DNA of 64,000 bases from Myxococcus xanthus. Its GTDB lineage: Bacteria; Myxococcota; Myxococcia; Myxococcales; Myxococcaceae. The stretch lies in contig NZ_CP017174.1 of NCBI RefSeq assembly GCF_006402735.1, positions 3,413,001-3,477,000 of the forward strand, read 5' to 3'. Every line of letters begins with the position of its first letter. Position 1 is the stretch's first letter. Under the pieces are notes generated by a model. It was not told the DNA's origin, searched no databases, and saw only the letters and a list, made by a program, of their open reading frames with translations. The translations under genes were made by a program, and so were the position numbers. Below are positions 55,728-62,685 of this stretch, one piece after another.

Positions 55728-56821
55728 GCGGCGTCCTCATCGCGGAGGACGAGGAAGCCCTGCTCGAGGTCTTCGCCGAGGTCGTGGAGGCGCTCGGCTA
55801 CCGCGCCATCCGGGCCCACAATGGAGAAGACGCGCTCATGTTGGCGCGCACGGAGCCACCAGACCTGGTGGTGAGCGACCACATGATGCCCCGCCGCACG
55901 GGCATGGAGTTGCTGCGCGCCATGCGGGCGGAGCCGAGCCTCGCGTCGATTCCCTTCGTGCTGCTGAGCGCCGCGCGGCCCGCGGGCCGTGAGGAGGCGG
56001 ATGTCTTTCTCGCCAAGCCGGTGGACCTGACCGCTTTCGAGGATGCCGTCACCAACGCCCTTCGCGAGCGTCCGCCCGTGGCCGTGCCCACCCTCTCCGA
56101 GCCGAAAGCCTCCTCGCACGCGCGCAGGGGGCCCATCCTGGCCCGTGAGGAGGTGCTCAACTGGGTGGCCCACGAGCTGAAGACGCCACTCTCCTCGGCC
56201 CGCCTCCACGCGCAGGTCCTGCTGCGCAAGGTGGGGAAGCGGGGCACGGAGGACGAGGTCCGTTCGACGGAAGCCGTCCTGCGGCAACTGGACCGGATGA
56301 ACCACCTCATCTCCTCCATCCTGGACGCCTCGCGCCTGGCCGAAGGCAAGGTGGAGCTGAGGCCCATGCAGGGCGACATCGCCGCCTTCCTCCGGGAACT
56401 CATCCAGGAGTGGCGAGATTTGGAATCGCAGGTGGACTTCGTGCTGCTGGGCGCCGGGGAGCCCGTGTTTCTTCCCTTCGACGGGGAGCGGGTGCGGCAG
56501 GTGCTCAACAACCTGCTCTCCAACGCGGTGAAGTACGGGGGCGAGACACGGCGCGTCGAAGTGGGCCTCTCACAGCATCCCGGACTGGCGGACATCCACG
56601 TCCGGGATTGGGGCATCGGCATCTCGGCGGGGGCGCTTCCCTTCGTCTTCGAGCGCTTCCAGCGGGCCGACGGCGAGCCCGCCCAGGGCCATGGGCTGGG
56701 GCTCTACATCGCCTCGTCGCTGGCGAAGCTGCACGGCGGCTCGTTGTCGGTGAAGTCCGAATTGGGGGAGGGGTCGACCTTCCACCTCCGGCTTCCCCTG
56801 AGCCGGCGTCCCGTGTCCTAG
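55724..56821 (+). CDS. Receiver-histidine kinase hybrid coupled to KaiC-like gene
   Basis: A 365-residue cytoplasmic two-component protein. The N-terminal receiver is 1-115 (Asp52 in VVSDHMMPRRTG, Lys98 in FLAKPVD). HisKA has H-box VAHELKTPLSS (His150). HATPase has N-box VLNNLLSNAVKYGG, G1 DWGIGISAGALP and G2 GHGLGLYIA, all well kept. The REC domain is N-terminal, so a phosphorylated partner may control kinase activity. It overlaps the KaiC-like gene by 4 bp and converges on the cysteine desulfurase gene with another 4-bp overlap. Confidence 0.92.
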   Translation: MSGVLIAEDEEALLEVFAEVVEALGYRAIRAHNGEDALMLARTEPPDLVVSDHMMPRRTGMELLRAMRAEPSLASIPFVLLSAARPAGREEADVFLAKPVDLTAFEDAVTNALRERPPVAVPTLSEPKASSHARRGPILAREEVLNWVAHELKTPLSSARLHAQVLLRKVGKRGTEDEVRSTEAVLRQLDRMNHLISSILDASRLAEGKVELRPMQGDIAAFLRELIQEWRDLESQVDFVLLGAGEPVFLPFDGERVRQVLNNLLSNAVKYGGETRRVEVGLSQHPGLADIHVRDWGIGISAGALPFVFERFQRADGEPAQGHGLGLYIASSLAKLHGGSLSVKSELGEGSTFHLRLPLSRRPVS

Positions 56822-57963
56822 CCGGCCAGCGCGCGGACGTTGGGCACGTGCCGGACGAGCGCGTCCACCACGTGCGCCACGTCCGCTTCCTTCGTGCCGG
56901 GCCCCAGGCTGAAGCGAAGGCTGCCTCGGGCCTGCGCTGGCGACAGGCCCATGGCCCGCAGGACATGCGACGGCGTCAGCGTGCCGGATGCGCAGGCGGC
57001 GCCGGACGACACGCAGATGCCCTCCAGGTCCAGGGCGATGAGCAGCGACTCACCCTCCACGCCGTCGAAGCGCAGGTTGCTGGTGTTGGGCACGCGCGGG
57101 GCAGCGCCGCCGTTGACGTGCACGTCGGGCAGGCGCGTCGTCACCTCCCGCTCGAACGCATCGCGGAGCGCGGTCAGCCGCGCCGCTGTCTCGGGCAGCT
57201 CCGCGTCGGCCAGCGCCAGCGCCAGCGCCAGCGCCTCGGCATAGGGCACGTTCTGCGTCCCCCCGCGACGGCCGCCTTCCTGGTGGCCCGGCGTGAGCGC
57301 GCGGACATCCACGCTCTTGCGCACCATCAGCACGCCCACGCCCGGAGGGCCGCCGAACTTGTGCGCGGACAGAGACAGCAGGTCCGCATCCACCTCGCGC
57401 AAGGACAGGGGCACCTTGCCCGCGGCTTGCACCGCGTCCGTGTGGAACAGCACGCCACGCTGTCGGCACGCGCGCGCCACCTCCCGCGCGGGTTGGAGCA
57501 CGCCCGTCTCGTTGTTGGCCCACATCAACGAGCACAAGGCCGCGTCCGGCGTCAGGGCCTCCAGCATGTCGGCTTCGCGCACGCGCCCGTCCGGACCGGG
57601 CGCCACCCGCACGACGTGGGCACCTTCCCGCTCCAGCTGCGCCACCGCGCCCAGCAGGGCAGGGTGCTCCACCGCGGATGTCACCACCCGCCGCCGTTCG
57701 GGATGAGGGCGCAGGTGCCAGGCGCCCACGAGCGCCAGCGCGTCCGCCTCACTGCCGGAGCCGGTGAAGCTGACTTCCTTCGGCTCGCAGCCGAGCACGC
57801 GCGCCACCTTCGCCCGTGCCGTGTCCAACCGGGCCCGGGCCGCGCGGCCCTCCTGGTGCACGCTGGACGCATTGCCATAACCGCTCGACGCGAAGGCGCG
57901 CGACAGCAGCGTCACCACCTCCGCTCGCACCGGCGCGGCCGCGTTGTAGTCCCAGTACGTCAC
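56818..57963 (-). CDS. Cysteine desulfurase (NifS/IscS family)
   Basis: A 381-residue PLP enzyme removing sulfur from cysteine for Fe-S clusters or thio-modified tRNA. The opening YWDYNAAAPVR is the aligned start, the PLP Lys is Lys202 (SLSAHKFGGPPG), and the persulfide Cys lies in CVSSGAACASGTLTPSH. GTG 57963 overlaps the DHH gene's stop (GTGA). No iscU or scaffold is adjacent, so it is closer to the stand-alone NifS-like or MnmA-associated type. Confidence 0.93.
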   Translation of the reverse strand: MTYWDYNAAAPVRAEVVTLLSRAFASSGYGNASSVHQEGRAARARLDTARAKVARVLGCEPKEVSFTGSGSEADALALVGAWHLRPHPERRRVVTSAVEHPALLGAVAQLEREGAHVVRVAPGPDGRVREADMLEALTPDAALCSLMWANNETGVLQPAREVARACRQRGVLFHTDAVQAAGKVPLSLREVDADLLSLSAHKFGGPPGVGVLMVRKSVDVRALTPGHQEGGRRGGTQNVPYAEALALALALADAELPETAARLTALRDAFEREVTTRLPDVHVNGGAAPRVPNTSNLRFDGVEGESLLIALDLEGICVSSGAACASGTLTPSHVLRAMGLSPAQARGSLRFSLGPGTKEADVAHVVDALVRHVPNVRALAG

Positions 57964-59081
57964 GAGTCCTGCGCGTACAGCAGCGACACCGGCCGCTCGT
58001 TGGCGACGCCGAACGCCTCCAGGAACTTGGCCACCAGCTCGCGCTTGAGTGCCTTGCGCTGCGCCAGCTTCCCGGACAGCGGCAGCCGCGCTCCGGCCAT
58101 GCTGCCGTGGCCGCCGGAGGAGCCGCCGTAGTCCTCGCAGATTTCGCGGATGAGGCGCCCCGCGTTCATGCGCCGGTCCTTCACGCGCAAGCTGAGGAAG
58201 AGCTGGTTGCGGTACGTCCCGAAGGCCAGCGACCACTTCATGCCTTCGAGGAACATCAGCCGCTCGGCCACCTCCGCCACCATGTCCGGGGAGTAGACCT
58301 CCTCCAGGTCGGTGACGATGGCCGTCCCGTACACCTTCGCCCGCTCGTAGGCCGTGTGGTACAGCTGGAAGTAGCGCGCGGGCAGCTCGGGGTGCTCAAT
58401 CTGCGCCAGCAGCGTCTTGTCCATGCGCGGGAACAGCCACAGGTAGCTGTCCACGTCCGTGGGCGTCGTCTCCCGGCCCAGGTCGCGCGTGTCCGCCTTG
58501 ATGCCGTAGAACAGGCCCGTGGCCACCTCCACGGAGGGCTCCAGCCGGGCCGCGCGCAAGTACTCCACCAGCATGGTGGACGTGGCGCCGAAGTCGCCGC
58601 CCACGTCCGCGAAAGGGGCCTCCAGGCTCTCCTGGCGCAGCGGATGGTGGTCCACCACCAGGTGCGCTTCCAGCCGCGCCGGCAGGGAGTGGTTGCCCAC
58701 CTTGGGCTGCGTGTCCACCAGCCCGAAGAGGTCGTACTCATCGAAGTCGATGGTCGACACGTGCGAGACGGGCAGGCGCAGCACCTTCACGAAGGCGATG
58801 TTCTCCGCCCGGCCGATGATGCCCCCGTAGCCGATGTGGGCCTTCAGCCCCGCCTTGCGCTCGAGCAGGTGCGCCAACGCCACCGCCGCCGCCAGCGAGT
58901 CCGGGTCCGGATTGTCGTGGGTGAGGATGAGCGCCTTGTGGTGGCCTTGGGCCACTTGCAGGAGCCGCTCCAGCTTGGCACGGGCTGGCATATGGGCCAA
59001 TCGCGCTGGCGGAGGCTCCGTCAGCTCGCCTCCCGAATTTCCGGTTCCGCGGCGGCTGTTGAGGGACTGTGTCACAGGCAT
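57960..59081 (-). CDS. DHH-family phosphoesterase
   Basis: A 373-residue protein of the DHH superfamily (NrnA-like or related oligoribonuclease/pAp phosphatase type). The first metal motif is ILTHDNPDPDSLAAAVAL, and the DHH motif is LVVDHHPLR. Further acidic and His residues occur in TGLFYGIKADTRDLG, and the DHHA1-like end has GGSSGGHGSMAGARL. It would hydrolyse short RNAs or cyclic dinucleotides. The start is ATG 59081 (the ATG at 58991 would cut off a non-conserved extension). Translation of the cysteine desulfurase is coupled to it by a 4-bp overlap. Confidence 0.88.
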   Translation of the reverse strand: MPVTQSLNSRRGTGNSGGELTEPPPARLAHMPARAKLERLLQVAQGHHKALILTHDNPDPDSLAAAVALAHLLERKAGLKAHIGYGGIIGRAENIAFVKVLRLPVSHVSTIDFDEYDLFGLVDTQPKVGNHSLPARLEAHLVVDHHPLRQESLEAPFADVGGDFGATSTMLVEYLRAARLEPSVEVATGLFYGIKADTRDLGRETTPTDVDSYLWLFPRMDKTLLAQIEHPELPARYFQLYHTAYERAKVYGTAIVTDLEEVYSPDMVAEVAERLMFLEGMKWSLAFGTYRNQLFLSLRVKDRRMNAGRLIREICEDYGGSSGGHGSMAGARLPLSGKLAQRKALKRELVAKFLEAFGVANERPVSLLYAQDS

Positions 59082-59110
59082 GGGTATTCTTCTTACTTCC
59101 TCCCGTCCTG

Positions 59111-59124
59111 GGATTCGAGAATCC
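59111..59124. promoter_or_regulatory. 14-bp inverted repeat upstream of the DHH gene
   Basis: GGATTCGAGAATCC: 6-bp arms around GA, 30 bases upstream of the DHH-family ATG. The GATTC-NN-GAATC core equals that of the 37301 repeat, but the outer bases differ, so it may be a related operator or coincidence. Confidence 0.3.
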
Positions 59125-59164
59125 GGGGTCTGTTGCCAACACACCAATGGTGTCGACGGACCCC
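59125..59164 (-). terminator. Hairpin after the pseudo-Fic gene
   Basis: GGGGTC (59125-59130) pairs with GACCCC (59159-59164), with an inner ACACCA/TGGTGT pair. On the minus strand it follows the pseudo-Fic stop by 70 bases. Confidence 0.4.
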
Positions 59165-59234
59165 GCATCCTTCACGACGCGCGAGAGGAGCGTGAGCCTG
59201 CGCGCTCCCTCGCCGGGCCGCCGCGGGACGTGGG

Positions 59235-60194
59235 CTAGCTGTTCAGGGCCTTGTACTTGCGCCCCAGGTCCCTGAAGTACTTCATGCCGTTGTCGAGCGA
59301 GTTCTCCATCGCGTCCATCAGCACCGTCCGGAAGCCCGCCACGGGTCCCCGGAAGGACTCGTAGTAGCGCTGCCGGTCGATGGAGTGGATGACGGCGGGC
59401 ATGTAGCCATTGCGCAGCAGGATGAGGTTGCTGCACATGCGCCCCACCTTCCCGCTGTGCTCGGTGAAGGGGAAGATCTGCACGAACTTGTGCTGGACCG
59501 TGGCCGCCTGCTTGATGGGGTGGAACTCCCGGAACTCGGCGCTGGCCGTGTAGTCCACGAGCTTCTCCAACTCCGGCTGGATCTTCGCCGGCTGGGAGAT
59601 GTCGTGGAAGTACGTGCGGTGCAGCGGCATGTCCTTGCGCAGCCCGGACCTGTCGCGTTCCTTGGCCAGCTCCTTCTCCGTGCGCTCGCGGCGCTCCATG
59701 CGCGCGCGCTCCGTCTGGGCCTCCGGCGTGTTGCCCAGGAAGAGGTCGTGCATCCGCTTGATGGTGGTCAGCGTGATTTGCGCCTGCTTCTTCGCGCCCG
59801 CTGCCTCCTCACGGATGAAGTCACAGACGGCCTTGTGGTTCCGGATTTCGAGGACCACCGGAATCATGGAGGCTTCCGCGCTGGTTCGATGAGGGAACAG
59901 CGCGGCCATCAGTTCCTGATGCGTGTAGACGACTCCCTCTAGCGCGGCGTCGTGGTAGATCCACGACATCTCCATCTTGTCCAAGAACTCGCGCGCGTCC
60001 GGCTTGTCCTTGTAGATGTCGAGGTACCCACGCAGCGTTTCGTTCTTCTCGTCGATGTCCTGGTAGCGTTCCTTCACGGACTGCGGCTCCTTCTCGCTGC
60101 GGGTCCGCCGCGGGCGGTACTCGAAGCATGCGGCCGAGCGGTACAACGGCGCGTGGATTCTAGAAATTCCGCGCGGTTGTAACAACGAAATCAT
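59235..60194 (-). CDS. Fic-fold protein with degenerate active site
   Basis: A 319-residue protein with the Fic/DOC helical layout. Where active Fic proteins have HPFx(D/E)GNGRxxR, this one reads FPFTEHSGKVGR (241-252): the catalytic His is Phe241, the GN pair is His-Ser, and the Arg is Lys249. AMP transfer should therefore be abolished or altered. An inhibitory-helix-like motif (ALEG, Glu86) remains near the N-terminus, in the normal position before the Fic core. The ATG at 60194 overlaps the stop of the AAA ATPase gene (ATGA), so the two are co-translated. The middle is strongly charged (ERARMERRERTEKELAKERD, about 162-181), probably coiled coil. Confidence 0.75.
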   Translation of the reverse strand: MISLLQPRGISRIHAPLYRSAACFEYRPRRTRSEKEPQSVKERYQDIDEKNETLRGYLDIYKDKPDAREFLDKMEMSWIYHDAALEGVVYTHQELMAALFPHRTSAEASMIPVVLEIRNHKAVCDFIREEAAGAKKQAQITLTTIKRMHDLFLGNTPEAQTERARMERRERTEKELAKERDRSGLRKDMPLHRTYFHDISQPAKIQPELEKLVDYTASAEFREFHPIKQAATVQHKFVQIFPFTEHSGKVGRMCSNLILLRNGYMPAVIHSIDRQRYYESFRGPVAGFRTVLMDAMENSLDNGMKYFRDLGRKYKALNS

Positions 60195-61534
60195 CACAGA
60201 TTGACGAGGAACACCTCGCACGCCTGGTCGAGCAGGTCCTTGGAGAGCGCCGGAGGTATCTGCCGGTAGCGCGCCGAGTCCCGAATGAGGCTCACCAGGT
60301 CCCGAGGGTGGCACGAGCGAAGCTCCATGCTCCGGGGCTTGTAGTAGTGCTCGATGAGGTACGTGACGGCCTGGTCCACGTACGGGATTCCCGCTGCCTC
60401 GCAGACGCGACTGAAGATTTCCCGGTAAGCCTCTTCGTCGGGATTCCCGACCTCAATCTTGTACTTGATGCGGCGTAGGAAGGCCTCGTCCACCAGTTCC
60501 TTGGGGTCCAGGTTGGTGGAGAAGACGAGGAGCTGGTCGAAGGGGATTTCGAACTTCTTGCCGGTGTGGAGGGTGAGGAAGTCCACCCGCTTCTCCAGGG
60601 GGACAATCCACCGGTTGAGCAGGTCCGTGGGGTGGACCTTCTGGCGGCCGAAGTCGTCGATGAGGAGCATGCCGCCGTTGGCCTTCACCTGGAACGGGGC
60701 CTCGTAGAAGCGGGTGCTCTCCGAATAGATGAGGTCCAGCATCGCCAGCGTCAGCTCGCCGCCCACGACGACGGAGGGCCGGCGGCACACGAGCCACCGG
60801 TTGTCCATTTCGAAGGTCTGCCGGCGGCCGGAGGCATCCCGGCCGACCTCCAGCGACACCGGCGTGTGGATGAGCCGGTCGTGGACCTGGATGATCTGAT
60901 TCCCAATCTCCAGGCAGTGGGGGACGAACACCTCGCCGCCGAACATGTTGGAGACGGCCTCGGCCAGGCTCGTCTTTCCGTTGCCAGGGGAGCCGTAGAG
61001 GAACAGCGAGCGGCCGGAGTTCACCGCCGGGCCCAGCTTGTCCATCAGCTCCGCGGGGACGGTGAGGTGGCTGAGCGCCATCACCAGCTCCTCCTGGCTG
61101 ACGACGGGCGTCTCCTCCGTCTGGCTGGTGATGAGCGCGTTGTACTGCTCGATGGGCACCGGCGCGGGGCCCACGTAGGTGGTGCGGGTGAGGGCGTCTC
61201 GCGCGTACTCGCGGCCCTTCTCCGACAGGATGAACTCCACTGACGCGCGGCCAAAGCCCTTACCGCCGCGCAGGTCCACCAGCTTCTCCGTGGCGAGGAA
61301 GTCCACCACGTGCTCGATGACGCCCGGCCACGGCAGCCGCATCTCGTCCGCGATGCCCATGCCCGTGCCCGTGCCCGCGTAATAGAGGTACTTCAGGGCG
61401 ATGTCGGACAGGATGCCCATCTTGAGCCCCGTGTCCTCCACCGACTTCGGCTCCGGTGGAGCGATGTCGAGGATGGATGGGTTCTCGAGCTTGAACGGAT
61501 TGTCGTCGTAGTCGTAGCCAGCGGGAGGAGCCAT
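60194..61534 (-). CDS. AAA-type ATPase paired with pseudo-Fic protein
   Basis: A 446-residue ATPase. The N-terminal part (about 30-130) resembles a winged-helix pair (VIEHVVDFLATEKLVDLRGG, then GRASVEFILSEKGREYARDAL). The P-loop domain starts near 160: Walker A GSPGNGKT (181-188), Walker B GGMLLIDDFGRQ (near 285), sensor 1 LVFSTNLDP, then a helical lid with SMELRSCHPRDLVSLIRD. It most resembles general AAA ATPases used as remodelers. ATG 61534 is preferred over a TTG at 61537. Its partner is probably the pseudo-Fic protein, whose start overlaps its stop. Confidence 0.8.
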   Translation of the reverse strand: MAPPAGYDYDDNPFKLENPSILDIAPPEPKSVEDTGLKMGILSDIALKYLYYAGTGTGMGIADEMRLPWPGVIEHVVDFLATEKLVDLRGGKGFGRASVEFILSEKGREYARDALTRTTYVGPAPVPIEQYNALITSQTEETPVVSQEELVMALSHLTVPAELMDKLGPAVNSGRSLFLYGSPGNGKTSLAEAVSNMFGGEVFVPHCLEIGNQIIQVHDRLIHTPVSLEVGRDASGRRQTFEMDNRWLVCRRPSVVVGGELTLAMLDLIYSESTRFYEAPFQVKANGGMLLIDDFGRQKVHPTDLLNRWIVPLEKRVDFLTLHTGKKFEIPFDQLLVFSTNLDPKELVDEAFLRRIKYKIEVGNPDEEAYREIFSRVCEAAGIPYVDQAVTYLIEHYYKPRSMELRSCHPRDLVSLIRDSARYRQIPPALSKDLLDQACEVFLVNL

Positions 61535-61600
61535 CAAGCCCCGTTCTAGCCCATTCGATGGGCGGTCGGGCGCGGGACGTGGCGTCTTCCCTGGCTGCCC

Positions 61601-61629
61601 GCCCCCCTCCCATGCCGAAGAGGGGGGGC
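61601..61629 (-). terminator. Terminator after ilvE
   Basis: GCCCCCCTC (61601-61609) pairs with GAGGGGGGGC (61620-61629; one bulged G), loop about 10 nt, 14 bases past the ilvE stop on the minus strand. Confidence 0.6.
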
Positions 61630-61642
61630 GAGGCGGGGTGGC

Positions 61643-62590
61643 TCAGATGTACGTGAGCCAGTCCGCGTAGCGCGGCTCCTGGCCACGCACGATGCGGAAG
61701 TACATGTCCTGCACGTACCGGGTAATGGGGCCGGGCTTGCCGTCGGCCACCTGGCGGTTGTCCACCTCGCGCACGGGGGTGATCTCCGCCGCCGTGCCGC
61801 AGAGGAAGATCTCGTTGGTGATGTAGAGCGCGTCGCGGGTGAAGGTGACCTCCTCCACCGTGCGGCCGCTGTCGCGCAGGATGTGCAGCACCGTGTCGCG
61901 GGTGATGCCGTCCAGGATGGGGCCGGACAGCGGGGGCGTCTTGATGATGCCCTTCTTGTTCACCTGGAAGATGTTCTCGCCGGAGGCCTCGGCCACGAAG
62001 CCGCTGATGTCCAGGAGGATGGCCTCGTCGTAGCCCGCCATCACCGCCTCGCGCTTGGCGAGGATGGAGTTGACGTACTGGCCGGTAATCTTCCCGCGCA
62101 CCATGTTCACGTTGACGTGCATGCGCGTGTACGAGCTGACCTTGGCGCGGATGCCTTCCTTGATGCCCTTGTCGCCCAGGTACGCGCCCCAGTCCCAGGC
62201 CGTCACGGCCGTGCGGGTGGGGTTCACCGCGCCCAGGCCCATGGCGCCGTCGCCCATGAAGGCCACCGGCCGCAGGTACGCGCCGTTGGCGAACAGGTCC
62301 TTCTGTGCGCGGAGCAGATTCACGCACGCGTCGAAGAGCTCGTCCTCGGTGTACGGAATCTTCAGCATGATGATGTGGGCCGAGTCGAGCAGCCGGCGGA
62401 CGTGCTCACGCAGCCGGAAGACAGCCAGCCGTCCGTCGTGCGTCTTGTATGCGCGGATGCCCTCGAAGACACCCAGGCCATAGTGAAGCGCGTGCGTCAT
62501 CAGATGCACGTGGCCTTCGTCCCATTTCATCAGTCGGCCGTCGAGCCAGATTTGCTCGGCGCGCACTCCACTACTCGAGGTCGAGCTCAT
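61643..62590 (-). CDS. ilvE: Branched-chain amino acid aminotransferase
   Basis: A 315-residue fold-type IV PLP enzyme transferring the amino group between glutamate and Val, Leu or Ile. The start of the conserved region is IWLDGRLMKWDEGHVHLMTHALHYGLGVFEG. The PLP Lys is in MVRGKITGQYVNSILAK, and EASGENIFQVNKKGIIKTPPL is the cofactor-binding segment. Length equals that of E. coli IlvE. It is a single gene between a terminator and a patatin-like gene. Confidence 0.95.
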   Translation of the reverse strand: MSSTSSSGVRAEQIWLDGRLMKWDEGHVHLMTHALHYGLGVFEGIRAYKTHDGRLAVFRLREHVRRLLDSAHIIMLKIPYTEDELFDACVNLLRAQKDLFANGAYLRPVAFMGDGAMGLGAVNPTRTAVTAWDWGAYLGDKGIKEGIRAKVSSYTRMHVNVNMVRGKITGQYVNSILAKREAVMAGYDEAILLDISGFVAEASGENIFQVNKKGIIKTPPLSGPILDGITRDTVLHILRDSGRTVEEVTFTRDALYITNEIFLCGTAAEITPVREVDNRQVADGKPGPITRYVQDMYFRIVRGQEPRYADWLTYI

Positions 62591-62685
62591 TCGATGTTCC
62601 TTCGCCTGGATGTGTGAGGGGACAGCCCGGGCCTTCTAGTCAGTGAAACCTATGAGGTCAAAGCGTGTTTCTCGTTCCGAAAAAG

